DNA of 64,000 bases from Burkholderia stagnalis (GCF_902830275.1 NZ_CADESW010000011.1:124001-188000); one strand, 5' to 3'; counted from the first letter of the stretch, positions 20,901-28,154 are shown. The notes: generated from the letters alone by a model not told the origin. Made by a program: numbers and translations.

Positions 20901-23900
20901 GACGGGTTCTTCCAGAGTCAGGTGGCGACGATCCTCGGGGCGGCGGGGGATGCGTCGGCCACCGGCACGTATGCGGATGCGTTGAAGCTGTACAACGGGC
21001 TGATGGCCGTGAACGATCCGGCGTCGATTACGGTGCAGTTCTTCGGCGGGGCGAGCCAGTCGCTCGCTTCGTTCGCCAGCGATTCGCAAAACCCGCTGTA
21101 CGACCCCAATGTTTCGTTGCGCGCACCGCTCACGAGCCAGGCGTCCGAGTACTATTCCGACTACCTTCAATACGCGAATGCGTGGGGAACGTACTATGGC
21201 GACTGGGCAAGCGGCCGGTACACGTCGCACATCCTGCCCTACAGTCCGCTGAATACGCCGGCGCCGGTTCCGTCGAGTTTCCCGACCTATCAGGATTACG
21301 CGCTCGCGTATTACGACGTGAATGGACAGAGCTGGCTGAAAGGCTATACCAATTTCACCATTGTCGGCTTCGTGCGGAATGGCACGACGGTCATTCCGAA
21401 ATTCGGCACACCGACGCCACCGGTTTCTTCGTCGAATCCGAAGGATTACGGACAGTACATTTCCGTCTATAACGGCTATCTGAACCAAGTCACGAGCATT
21501 ACGACGGCCACTCCGCCCGTGCTGCAGCCGAAGGGCGTATACAGCTTCTTCTTCGCGCCGACCGCGCCGTTGTCGATCCCGTTCACGGGCGTGAACATCG
21601 GCGCGTTGCCGGGAAATGCGCCGGCCAACGTCGCGACCGCCAACAACCCGTTGCCGATCAGTTTCGCGGCGCTCCTCGGTGGGCAGAGTGCGTCGTACCG
21701 GATCGTCGCGGGCGCGGATACCGCCAGCGCCAATCCGCTTGCGCTGCAGGCCGTTGCGGCATTCGGCTCCGGCGGCGCGTCGACGGGCAACGTGACGCTG
21801 AACCAGCATACCGCGTATGTCGATTCGAACGGGCGGACGCTGCTGCAGCCGACGACGATTCGTACCGGCACCGGGTCGATCGACATCGCCGCGGGCAATG
21901 ACTTCGCGCTGTCCGATACGACTGCGCCGGGCGTGGTGTACACGGCCGGTGCACCCGCGCAGGGTGCGCCCGCGCTGGGTCTGGCCAGCGCACTGATGAG
22001 CGGCGCACCGGGGAGCCCCGACATTCTGGTCACGCCGGCCGTGAACCCGGATTCGGCCGGCGATATCACGATTCATGCGCAGCGCAACGTCGATGGCGTG
22101 CAGAACGTCACCGATACGACAGGCGAGGTGACGGGGCAGGCCGGCAACAGCATCAGCCAGTACTGGTGGCAGTGGATGCAGATCTCGCCGGACAAGACGG
22201 TCACGAAGAAGACCGACGGTACGATGGTCTATACGCCGCTGGCCCGCAGTTCGATCGACTTCGGCGCGTTTGGCCAGGGGGTGATGAGCGTCGGCGGCAA
22301 TGTGTCGATCAGCGCGGGCGGCAATATTTCCGACCTTGCCGTATCGCTGCCGACGACCTGGTACAAGGATGCCAGCGACACCCCGGTGACCGTCGGCGGC
22401 GGCAACCTGACCGTGAGGGCGGGTGGCGATATCCTGAGCGGCAGCTACTTCGTCGCGAAGGGAACGGGAGCGATCGCGGCCGGTGGAAGCATCGGCGCGG
22501 ATATCGCCCTGCCGTGGCGAATGCTCGGCGCTGAGCCGATTGCCGTATCGACGGTGCTTGCCGCGCAGGATGGCGTGTTGAACGTGACCGCGCGGCAGGG
22601 CGTCGATATAGGCGCGATGCTCAATCCGTCTTATTCAAGCACGTTCCAGCAAGCCAACAACAGCGAACAGCCAAACATTAGTCTCTCGGATTATTCGCAG
22701 TATGCCGACAGCCAAGGCTATTCCTCGTATTCCGCGGTGAACGTGTTGTCCACGACGGGCGATGTTCGGTTCGGTACGCTCGGCGCAACGCTGACCGGCA
22801 CGAACGGTGTATTGCCAGCCAGCCTGAATCTGACCGCGTTCAACGGCGGCATCGGCATCGATTCGGGCGGCACGTTGTATCCGTCCGCCACCGGGCAGAT
22901 GAATTTGATTGCCACCCAGTCCGTGAGTCTCTCCAACGTCGCGACGAAATACACCGCGGCCTACCTGCCCGGCGTACTGGGCATGTCGGATGCGGATCAG
23001 GCGCAGATGCCGTCACCGACGAACCCGCTGGCGAAGGTCCCGCTTCCGACCGATGTGACGCTTGCTGCACATGCACTCAATGCGCTGCACGGCGGCGATT
23101 CGACGCCTGCGCGCATCTACAGCCTGAACGGGAGCATCGTCAACGGCGTGGCCAGTACGCCAGATATTCCAGGCGCAGGTGACGGCCTCTACGGGAGTCT
23201 CGTCACGCTTTCGATCGACAAGCCGGCGCTCATCCAGGCGGGGCAGGATATCGTCAACCTCGCGTTCCTGGGCCAGAACCTGCGCAGCTCGGACATGACC
23301 CGCATCGTAGCGGGCCGCGACATCTACGATACGCCGATACCTAATGGCGGCGGCGGTGCAGTGCCTGTGCTGGCGGTCGGCGGTCCAGGCTGGCTCGACG
23401 TGCAAGCCGGGCGCAATATCGGTCCGCTGACGAGCCGGGCCGAACTGTTCAACGCGCATGCCGACACCGCGTCGGTTACGCAGGTTTTCACGGGCATCAA
23501 CGCGGTCGGCAACGCGAACAACCCGAACCTTCCGCATGAAAGCGCGAACGTCAACGTGCGGTTCGGCGTCGGGCCGGGTGTCGATCTGCAGGGGTTCATC
23601 TCGGCCTACATCGCGCCGGGCAGCGCCGTGGCAGGCATACCGAGCGCGACGCCGGCCCTGATCGCGTTCATGGAGCAGTACGACGCGGGGCTTGGCGTCG
23701 ACACGGGATTGCTGGTCGACAAGCAGGCGGCACAGGCCAGGGTGGGCCGCCTGACGGCCGACGAAGCGTGGAAGCAGTTCCAGGCATTGCCGTCGCATGT
23801 GCAGCAGCTTTTTGCCGAGAAGGTGCTGTTTGGCGTACTGACGCGCGTCGGCGAGGATTTCAACGATGCGTCGAGTCCGTACCACGATCAGTATGCGAGA

Positions 23901-24875
23901 GGCTATCAGGCGATCAATACGCTGTTCCCGGCTTCGTACGGCTATACCGCCAACAATCTGGGCGGCGGCTCCAACGGCGCGAACAAAACCGCCAATACGG
24001 GCAATCTCGACATCCGCAGCACGACGATCCAGACCCAGCAGGGTGGCGACATCACGATCCTCGGGCCGGGCGGGCAGGCGCTCGTCGGCAGCGCCTCGGC
24101 GCCGCCGCAGGTCGTCGATGGCACGGGGACGGTCGTCGCCGGTCCCGGCACGATGGGGATCCTCGCGCTCGAAAAAGGTGACGTCAACATCTTCACCGAC
24201 CAGAGCGTGCTGCTTGCGCAGAGCCGGATCTTCACCGAGCAGGGCGGCGACATGACGATCTGGAGTTCAAATGGCGACATCAACGCGGGCAAGGGCTCCA
24301 AGTCGTCGGCCGACACGCCGGCGCCGCAGTATGTGTGCGACGCGAACCACTACTGCACGGTCGACGCGCGCGGCCAGGTGACGGGGGCAGGCATCGCGAC
24401 GCTGCAGAGCGTGCCGGGCGCGCCGAACGGCACGATCAACCTGATCGCGCCGCGCGGAACGGTCGATGCGGGCGATGCGGGCATTCGCGCGGGCAACCTG
24501 AACGTCGCGGCGCTGCATGTCGTGAATGCGGACAACATTCAGGTGACGGGCAAGTCGACCGGCATTCCGCTCGTGCAGGCCGTGAATACGGGCGCATTGA
24601 CTGCCGCGAGTGCGGCGGCGTCGGCGGCGAGCCAGGTCGCGCAGGACCTCGCGAAGAACAACGCGGCGGGCGGCAGCCAGCGTCGCTGGACGATCACCGT
24701 GCAGGTCGAGGGCTTCGGCGATAGCGGCGCGGATGGCGGCGCGAAGCGGCGCAAGTCGGAACAGGTCGGCTACGATCCGTCGAACGCCGTTTCGCTGCTG
24801 GGATTCGGCTCCGCCGGGCCGACGCAGCGGACGTTGCTCAGCAAGGACGAGCTCGGGAAGTTGAACAGGTTCTGA
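11988..24875 (+). CDS. pdtA: Giant two-partner secretion exoprotein (filamentous haemagglutinin / PdtA-like)
   Basis: A 4295-residue secreted protein, start ATG 11988 with GGTGGAG upstream. A long Arg-rich signal peptide ends near AHAQA (residue ~46). A TPS domain follows at about 125-280, with NRNGVLFGAG near 236 in place of the NPNGI motif of FHA; this region is recognised by the TpsB partner. The middle is Gly/Asn/Thr-rich beta-helix sequence. The C-terminal ~300 residues contain the DUF3739-like block with LDIRSTTIQTQQGGDITILG. The mature chain appears to have only two cysteines, C4117 and C4123. Size, order and neighbours match PdtA of Pseudomonas aeruginosa. Its TpsB partner is 15 kb away at 39368 rather than adjacent. 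Three putative glycosyltransferases sit directly upstream. Confidence 0.9.
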   Translation: MAARARTARQHDPIRSRSILRSDLRPLCRAVALVLAAGVTAHAQAAGIVNLGQAAARAPGGGAGGGAGGMPGVPNLGVSPQQALQASQPSIRNLGYAAHAIAAQIAAQQNAAAAAAKLPSTVPNGLAPGGLQVAAGASSDSNNPVLWFNANAPRQSVDANGHVNVDVKQTGQNAVLTWETMNVGRQTTLNFDQSAGTQTNGANNWAVLNRVNDPSGRPSQILGNITAQGAVYVINRNGVLFGAGSQVNVHSLVASSLHLLDTKNQLMPTPDGIVASNRQFLSLPAGTTGGLAYPQSGSSTGVVGSNRPNEVLGLGTQAALAGAYQAPGDITIEPGASITTHANGTVSDGGFVLVAAPNVTNGGSITATAGQVVLAAGVGVSLRPNGLAGKNNPQVLLPELSGQIVTSDPQTGATIDVTPAGTLTNTGIIQAARGNVNLLGSRVAQNGVVGVTTSVNTPGTITISTADEYASNDPLGRAYPGQAGAVVGGPGGGADDVHRAGLLSFGPGSVTAVLPDSNGQTATSTPGTTFTPGGIAMTAGSVWFQGGSLIEAPGSNVSVTAYVPQVAGAAPPPGQTAVPGRIYVDSGATIDVSGLANVGAPIAQTLLTIDRIGQNELADSPLLRNSFLYGLKGMVVDSTLTGTRSDGVQWVGSPILNLSGYANLIPRTVDQLLTNGGTITLSGGDVMTAAGSSMNLNGGYVHYAGGMVNTTRLVDANGAIVPIGQASPYERYVGIAGQYVESHPRWGVTKSWFNPLQTAGAYQADTIVGGNAGTVDLYASRALVLDGDISAQAFGGAKQMQGNSLPSGGTFNLGADPKLGGGALAALAWNNSTAAPSGITGFTILQDRAPQLNDLAPAFSIDTPLDKHALQTLPDTDPRNVLTTMVVPAATLNQGGFANLNVTQDKAGGKGIAVEQHAQLNLQPGGSVTLNSSTGGMDVNVEGRLSAPGGSISITSGGNVVVGPQAVLSTAGQWVNNNVRAAPGTTPGNSQFINGGSISLSATESVIANNGVTADTTGSILLRPGSVLDVSSGGQMLANGQLLMQDGIPAGRAGNVSLRTYVAPLAQQFGHTGDGGANLPDRQPTAGTLALGGTILSEGFSGGGTLSLQALGFRIGGDPAAAAPWDVYLPESFFAQQGFGKYVLNAYYDSVVAPGATIALTQRNLVPDLPALRQAGTGANLSAGGLTTIGRLDAYHRQATNLVLTGGNYVSWLTPSVATPSYPGVTGAVTVSAGASILADAGASIGFGSPTQVTVLGSVRAPGGAITLSADTGGAFAQPGQFGVYVPSDSRSVWLGADATLDVAGVALANPLATPVKVGGQAVVPNVGKVLPGGSVTLSSDTGYVVAQAGSKIDASGASANFDQLQANGAYASQPVWSDAGSITLSAAYGLFADATLAARAGAEPARGGTLSILPHQNPSSAGATALVVRQSGTLVPAGLAPGQAFSTAIDPTTGLPVGQPTGVIQFVADSLNGSGIANLVLGDSASSHLRSPVPPIAFAGNVNLTLPESVTLNTGRIAALGLDQLTTLLSKPASQPDINSTPPTVLSTLLAQPQPPLGTRVSIDAPYVAVAGPVNTTQSPGLAPVAALSDATLNVNASFIDLRNQFQLNNFGQANFNSRGDIRLSSTNVTTAGTVAPLAGVLYTPGNLTFSAASLYPATGSTFIVDAVGPADPVTGKPAPTTVTFASNGASGAPLSAGGTLLVDATNIVQGGAVRAPSGTLVFGVGDPANAAAQAQFNNLPLVATDSVTFAKGSVTSVSNGDAIIPYGTTVDGVQWQYNPFAGTTAADLGAPPAKFIGVNGSRVALDKGATIDLSGGGDLQAAEWVPGTGGTRDVLSQYNVSYANGKGATAVPVNAGGGNVYAILPGAQSPVAAYDPVFAQTVQPQLNDNGTASTTTATLGVGRAGMNDAIGKAVYLSGVPGLAAGYYTLLPGKYATVPGAYRVTVSGTPGNVAPGASKVLPDGTVVTAGYFADAVTGGRSATPTLFSVQSGPVWQQYSQYTLKGANTFFTEQAAKKGNVTPPLPVDGGQLVLAATRALALGATLNTAAGAGGAPAEVDIASRDIQVTGNGSAALAGYLQIGANELGSLNAGSLLIGGTRTATTKGVTIAPIANSVVVSNDANSALKGPEILLVTKADASGTDSNAANGLRVDAGASIAAAGDYPAAKDQPIAIAGDGALLRVSNGAMAPLARTGGTGTGLLTVGAGAALAGGQALLLDSSGNLKVDPSAVLSAKAITADGSAITFTNAKGAAAANLPGFVIDPAGLAQFANAQLVTLRSYGAIGFVGDVNATFGNSVDLSAGTFTSDGGRVTLNAPQLAFTNEMGAPVGTAAPGGGTLTVNAKEIDFGTGAKTVSGFGAATLNATGGIVGQGTGTFDFGALPVTLNAPVYLADTRSASTVKTTGALTLNAAPGTALTKTPVGGAWSFIGGTILDNGATIAAPAGNVNLQATSGNLTIGSGATVSAAGVSKQFFDVTQYAPAGSIQLTADAGTVDVQPGATLDFSGAKGGGAAGSLTLAAPKQGVNLNGAIKGGAANGYAGGSLSLDTAGAADLDALAKTLASSGVNQSITVHTKTGNLTLSPGNALTAHAVSLTADGGAGNASDTANGNVNVLGTIDASGQAGGKIALFGRSGVDVEGTLLARSTDPAQRGGTVNIGTSAVFDPGVANPYNGTYGYENFDPSRAGLIRVGENALIDVSGGTAGGLSGGTVTFRAPLLADGSVNVQLPAAFKNAKGVTGSRATSLEAYGVWSTTDASTGAQHFDGIVDPAGWFDSKGHLLAGTFTAQGAGGATFTFAPDPNGSGLGTVTNTATGAQFTLTDPAQLYAGVKSDAFAGFNGLNGMYFSPTSANTDHQNYYGGQIVKAADGTLTMQPGTLMAFIQRGLGASGPALVGQTSNIANFRVVPGIELDNPGATINNGNISILSNWNLGAGLPNDNGSITPAYRYHDTIAPMLTFRAAGNVDAQASITDGFFQSQVATILGAAGDASATGTYADALKLYNGLMAVNDPASITVQFFGGASQSLASFASDSQNPLYDPNVSLRAPLTSQASEYYSDYLQYANAWGTYYGDWASGRYTSHILPYSPLNTPAPVPSSFPTYQDYALAYYDVNGQSWLKGYTNFTIVGFVRNGTTVIPKFGTPTPPVSSSNPKDYGQYISVYNGYLNQVTSITTATPPVLQPKGVYSFFFAPTAPLSIPFTGVNIGALPGNAPANVATANNPLPISFAALLGGQSASYRIVAGADTASANPLALQAVAAFGSGGASTGNVTLNQHTAYVDSNGRTLLQPTTIRTGTGSIDIAAGNDFALSDTTAPGVVYTAGAPAQGAPALGLASALMSGAPGSPDILVTPAVNPDSAGDITIHAQRNVDGVQNVTDTTGEVTGQAGNSISQYWWQWMQISPDKTVTKKTDGTMVYTPLARSSIDFGAFGQGVMSVGGNVSISAGGNISDLAVSLPTTWYKDASDTPVTVGGGNLTVRAGGDILSGSYFVAKGTGAIAAGGSIGADIALPWRMLGAEPIAVSTVLAAQDGVLNVTARQGVDIGAMLNPSYSSTFQQANNSEQPNISLSDYSQYADSQGYSSYSAVNVLSTTGDVRFGTLGATLTGTNGVLPASLNLTAFNGGIGIDSGGTLYPSATGQMNLIATQSVSLSNVATKYTAAYLPGVLGMSDADQAQMPSPTNPLAKVPLPTDVTLAAHALNALHGGDSTPARIYSLNGSIVNGVASTPDIPGAGDGLYGSLVTLSIDKPALIQAGQDIVNLAFLGQNLRSSDMTRIVAGRDIYDTPIPNGGGGAVPVLAVGGPGWLDVQAGRNIGPLTSRAELFNAHADTASVTQVFTGINAVGNANNPNLPHESANVNVRFGVGPGVDLQGFISAYIAPGSAVAGIPSATPALIAFMEQYDAGLGVDTGLLVDKQAAQARVGRLTADEAWKQFQALPSHVQQLFAEKVLFGVLTRVGEDFNDASSPYHDQYARGYQAINTLFPASYGYTANNLGGGSNGANKTANTGNLDIRSTTIQTQQGGDITILGPGGQALVGSASAPPQVVDGTGTVVAGPGTMGILALEKGDVNIFTDQSVLLAQSRIFTEQGGDMTIWSSNGDINAGKGSKSSADTPAPQYVCDANHYCTVDARGQVTGAGIATLQSVPGAPNGTINLIAPRGTVDAGDAGIRAGNLNVAALHVVNADNIQVTGKSTGIPLVQAVNTGALTAASAAASAASQVAQDLAKNNAAGGSQRRWTITVQVEGFGDSGADGGAKRRKSEQVGYDPSNAVSLLGFGSAGPTQRTLLSKDELGKLNRF

Positions 24876-24901
24876 GTGCAGTGCGGGAGAGAGTCCGGGG
24901 A

Positions 24902-24944
24902 GCAAGTCGCGATCGGTCGAAGATGCCGAGCGGTGGCGACTTGC
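24902..24944 (+). terminator. Hairpin after the exoprotein gene
   Basis: GCAAGTCGC (24902-24910) and GCGACTTGC (24936-24944) form a perfect 9-bp stem with a 25-base loop, 26 bases past the stop codon. There is no T-run, so it may stabilise the mRNA end or act with Rho rather than be an intrinsic terminator. The rest of 24876-25112 shows no gene. Confidence 0.4.
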
Positions 24945-25112
24945 AAGCTGAAAGCGTCGGTATGTCTTGTCGATGCAAATCCTGGGTGGGTTGTTCGGCG
25001 AAGGGTTCGCATGTCGACGTGAACGAAATCACGCGATGACGGAATTGCAGGGAAACCCCCCGCATGGAATGCCCGACGCGGGGGCAGTCAGAGGAATCAG
25101 ACCTGTTTTCGG

Positions 25113-26410
25113 TTATCGACCAGGATAGAGGCCACATATCGACGTATTGCCGATATCGAGCCCGTTACCGGTGGTATTGCTCAGGAAATTCGAAAATATC
25201 GCCGACCTGAAGTTTGACGGCACGATATCGAAGCCGTTTGCATGCGCAATTGATGCGAAGGCTGCATTTGTGTAGTGGAGGTTCAGGAAATCGTGCACGG
25301 CCGTCGCCACTGCGGGGTTGGCATAACACTGGCTCAAGATGATCTGGCTCGTGCCCGAAACCGGATAGCCGGCGGACGGGTTGCCGACGTACGGCACCCA
25401 CTGCGTCGGATCAAATGCGCTGGCGCCCGACGGCGGCGTGACCGTGCCGAGAGCCGTCGTCGCGTTCGCGTACGTCGGCGCGTAGTAGGCGCCATTCTTC
25501 GCGTTCACGAGGCTGGCCACCGGCAGTTGCAGCGCGCCCGCAGTCGTCACGACCGAGCTTGACGGCGCAAGGAACGTGTTCGTGTAGGCCGGGCTCAGAT
25601 AGGCCACCGCTGCGGTCATCGACGACGACAGCGCGCTGCGCACACCACCGCTGCCGTTCGCACCGACGAAGTTTGAAGGCACGCCGTTCGGGAAAGCCCA
25701 CGTACTGGCGAACGTCAGTGAGTCGTAGAACGTGACGCCGCTCTTCGTGTTGGCTGTCGTACAAACGGCAGCCAGATGACGGGTAAGGAGTTCGGTCGCA
25801 CCGCTGGCGTTCGCTTGGTAGATCACCTTGATCGGAGCGTTTAGCGGGTAGGTCCAGAGGGTTTCAGGATTGGTCACCTGATTCCAGTTTGTGAGCTTGC
25901 CCGAGAAGATGCCGCACAGGTCGTTGTCATTCAGCGCGATGCTGTGTGCCTGACCCGGCATCGTTTGCGGGGTTGTCGTGCTCGTCACGGCCGGGGCGTT
26001 GACGACCGGGATCGTGATTGGCGTGACGACGTATGGAATCTGGATCAGCGAGCCGTCGGTTTGGCCGCGGCCTGTGTAGTTGTACGACGTGACTTGGTTC
26101 GTCGTGAGTGTCGCGTCGCTGATGGCAAAATGAACCGTGCCCGTCACGCCCGGGCCAAGGAATGTAGGCTGATTGTTGAAAAATGCATACTGACCTGCTC
26201 CGGCGTCAACCGGGTAGTACGTGAACGTGCCGTTGGCCGTACCGAACAGCCCGATTTCCGTGACTGGGTTGCCGGCGCTACCAATCATCGGTGCGACGAG
26301 CGACGATCCACCACCTTGAATCATGGGGCGGCGGCCATCGCGAGCGATGTACCCATGCCCGAAACGACGAGAGCGAGGACCTGGCAGATCTTGCGCTTGC
26401 TGGTTTTCAT
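25113..26410 (-). pseudogene. PstS/LapA-like secreted phosphate-binding family protein, frameshifted in the signal peptide
   Basis: The reverse strand from ATG 26410 reads MKTSKRKICQVLALVVSGMG then TSLAMAAA, a signal peptide. The frame then breaks: compared with the paralogue at 26583, one base is missing around 26325-26335 (GGGGCGGCGGCC against GGGGCCGGCGGCC). From there the mature part, IQGGGSSLVAPMIGSAGNPVTE to the C-terminal TSICGLYPGR, is open in another frame. The mature domain is a PstS/DING-like periplasmic-binding fold with QGGGSSL at the start and SGATELLTRHL as the phosphate-loop region. As sequenced it would not be exported. It may be a true inactivation, a phase-variable site or a base-calling error in a GC-run; the mature part shows no other damage, which argues for a recent event or an error. 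Confidence 0.7.
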
Positions 26411-26512
26411 GAGGGTTTCCTTGAGGAACCATCGAGTGCGACGTATCCGTGCGATACGACGTGACGTGAGACGGCTCTGCCGGATGCGTCGTCACGTGTG
26501 GCCGTGACGCGT

Positions 26513-26544
26513 AAAAAAAACCGGCCTTGAATATTCAAGGCCGG
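26513..26544 (-). terminator. Intrinsic terminator of the second LapA-like gene
   Basis: A perfect 24-bp palindrome (26521-26544, arms CCGGCCTTGAAT) is flanked on the downstream side of the reverse strand by eight T. It lies 39 bases after the stop of the 26583-27875 gene and separates it from the frameshifted paralogue, which therefore needs its own promoter. Confidence 0.85.
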
Positions 26545-26582
26545 GGTGCGGTCATACCCGATATGACGGGATCAGCTTTCGA

Positions 26583-27875
26583 TTAGCGACCCGTGTACAG
26601 CGAGCAGGTCGATGCGTCGCCGATGTCGAGGCCGTTCCCGCTCGTGTTGCTCAGGAAGTTCGCCGAGATCGCCGACCGGAAGTTCGACGGCACCGTATCG
26701 AAGCCGTTGCCATGCACGATCGATGCGAAGCTGGCGTTCGTGTAGTGGCTGTTCAGGAAGTTTTGCACGGCGCTCGTGACCGTCGCGTTCGCATAGCACT
26801 GGCTCAGGATGATCTGGCTCGTGCCCGAAACCGGATAGCCGGTGGACGGGTTACCCGCGTTCGGCACCCATTGCGTCGGATCTGCTGCGGCAGCACCCGA
26901 CGGCGCCGCAACCGTACCGAGTGCCGCCGTCGCGTTTGCGTACGTCGGCGCGTAGTACGTGTTCCCGTTCCGGAGGCTGGCCACCTGCAGTTGCAGCGCG
27001 CCGGCTGCCGTCACGACCGAGCTCGACGGCGCGAGGAACGTGTTTGTGTAGTCCGGGCTCAGGTAGGCGACTGCGGCGGTCGTCGACGATGACAGCGCAT
27101 TGCGCACACCGCCGCTGCCGGACACGCCGACAAACGACGCGGTGGTCGGGAAGCCGCTCGGGAACGACGCAGTGAACGTCAGCGAGTCGACGAACTTCAC
27201 ACCTGTGGCCGTGTTGGCAGTCGTACAAACGGCGGCCAGGTGGCGGGTCAGCAGTTCCGTCGTGCCGCTGCCATCCGAGCGATAGATCACCTTGATCGGA
27301 GCGTTCGTCGTGTAGGTCGCGTTGGTTTCGGGATTGGTGACCTGATTCCAGTTCGTGAGCTTGCCCGAGAAGATGCCGCACAGATCGTTGTCGTTCAGCG
27401 CGATGCTGTGTGCCTGACCCGGCGTCGTTTGCGGGGTCGTCGTGCTCGTCACGGCCGGGCCGTTGACGACCGGGATCGTGATCGGCGTCACGATGTACGG
27501 GATCTGGATCAGCGGGCCGTCGGTCGTGCCGCGGCCGGTGTTGTTGTAGTTCGTGACCTGCGCGTTGCTCAGCGCGGCATCGCTGTTCGCGAAGTGAGCC
27601 GTGCCCGTCACGCCCGCGCCGAAGAACGTCGGCTGGTTGTTCAGGAATGCATTCTGGCCGGCGCCCGAGCCGACCGAGAAGTACGTGAACGTGGCTTGCG
27701 AGGTACCGAACAGGCCGATTTCCGTGGCCGGGTTGCTGACCGAACCGATGGTCGGCGCGACGAGCGACGAGCCGCCACCTTGAATCACGGGGCCGGCGGC
27801 CATCGCGACGGAGGCGCCCATGCCCGAAACGACGAGAGCGAGGACCTGACAGATCTTGCGCTTGCTGGATTTCAT
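26583..27875 (-). CDS. PstS/LapA-like secreted phosphate-binding family protein (intact copy)
   Basis: A 430-residue secreted protein. The signal peptide MKSSKRKICQVLALVVSGMG..VAMAA is followed by the mature start GPVIQGGGSSLVAPTIG, resembling the DING/PstS start. Motifs include NDNDLCGIFSGKLTNWNQV and the anion-binding SDGSGTTELLTRHL near residue 235. Two cysteine pairs are likely (DLCGIF/AVCTT and QCYA/STCSLY). In P. aeruginosa the related LapA is a low-phosphate-induced protein exported by the Hxc type II system, which fits the gsp genes around it. ATG 27875 has AAGGA upstream. Two composite Pho-type sites lie upstream on the same strand, and a strong terminator follows. Phosphatase versus pure binding function cannot be told from the sequence. 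Confidence 0.82.
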   Translation of the reverse strand: MKSSKRKICQVLALVVSGMGASVAMAAGPVIQGGGSSLVAPTIGSVSNPATEIGLFGTSQATFTYFSVGSGAGQNAFLNNQPTFFGAGVTGTAHFANSDAALSNAQVTNYNNTGRGTTDGPLIQIPYIVTPITIPVVNGPAVTSTTTPQTTPGQAHSIALNDNDLCGIFSGKLTNWNQVTNPETNATYTTNAPIKVIYRSDGSGTTELLTRHLAAVCTTANTATGVKFVDSLTFTASFPSGFPTTASFVGVSGSGGVRNALSSSTTAAVAYLSPDYTNTFLAPSSSVVTAAGALQLQVASLRNGNTYYAPTYANATAALGTVAAPSGAAAADPTQWVPNAGNPSTGYPVSGTSQIILSQCYANATVTSAVQNFLNSHYTNASFASIVHGNGFDTVPSNFRSAISANFLSNTSGNGLDIGDASTCSLYTGR

Positions 27876-27976
27876 GAGAATGTCCTTGGACGAAGATAAA
27901 CGGGAAGCCTGCTGCTGCGGCCGGAATGCCGTGTCGACCGCCGGATGAACTGTAGGAGGAAACGCGCCGTGCGCGT

Positions 27977-28009
27977 GTGAACTTTTCATAAAGAATGCTA
28001 CGGAACATT
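27977..28009 (-). promoter_or_regulatory. Composite Pho-type site upstream of the LapA-like gene (proximal)
   Basis: On the reverse strand: AATG-TTCCGTA (28005-27999), GCAT, TCTTTAT, GAAA, AGTTCAC (27983-27977). The heptamers match CTGTCAT poorly, and no TANNNT is found ten bases on, so only the upstream element and the spacing are conserved. It is about 100 bases upstream of the start codon. Confidence 0.45.
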
Positions 28010-28105
28010 TTTAACGGAATGACTGAATGCCTTATTCGATCGGGTCGCGCATCGGAATAAACAGGATTCGGGGCGATTCGCGATTCCCGGGCTGCATGCC
28101 GACCC

Positions 28106-28154
28106 GTGCTAGCGCGGCGCCGAGTCAATTTCGTGGCAGATGCTACGGAACATT
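28106..28154 (-). promoter_or_regulatory. Composite Pho-type site upstream of the LapA-like gene (distal)
   Basis: On the reverse strand: AATG-TTCCGTA (28150-28144), GCAT, CTGCCAC (28139-28133), GAAA, TTGACTC (28128-28122), ten bases, TAGCAC (28111-28106). It points toward the LapA-like gene, 231 bases upstream of its start, and away from gspF. It may be a tandem promoter, or serve gspF from the opposite orientation. Confidence 0.5.

Noticed and set aside
12066..22076. A 3336-codon open frame antisense to the exoprotein gene
   Set aside because: It follows from the G/C-rich third positions of the real gene. Its product is Arg/His/Gln-rich low-complexity sequence with no domain, signal or ribosome site, whereas the forward strand has a clear TPS exoprotein.
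12150..24875. Tandem or CRISPR-like repeats in the exoprotein gene
   Set aside because: The repetition is at the level of short beta-helix motifs in the protein; no exact DNA repeats with regular spacers are visible.
25056..25084. Hairpin CCCCCGC/GCGGGGG after the frameshifted LapA-like gene
   Set aside because: The stem is only 7 bp, with a 15-base loop and no T-run on the relevant strand; too weak to call a terminator.
3696..28154. Reading the recurring CTGCCAC heptamers as sigma-54 promoters
   Set aside because: Sigma-54 sites need TGGCAC-N5-TTGC. The spacing and second element are absent, while the 11-bp heptamer period plus TANNNT fits a Pho-type promoter.
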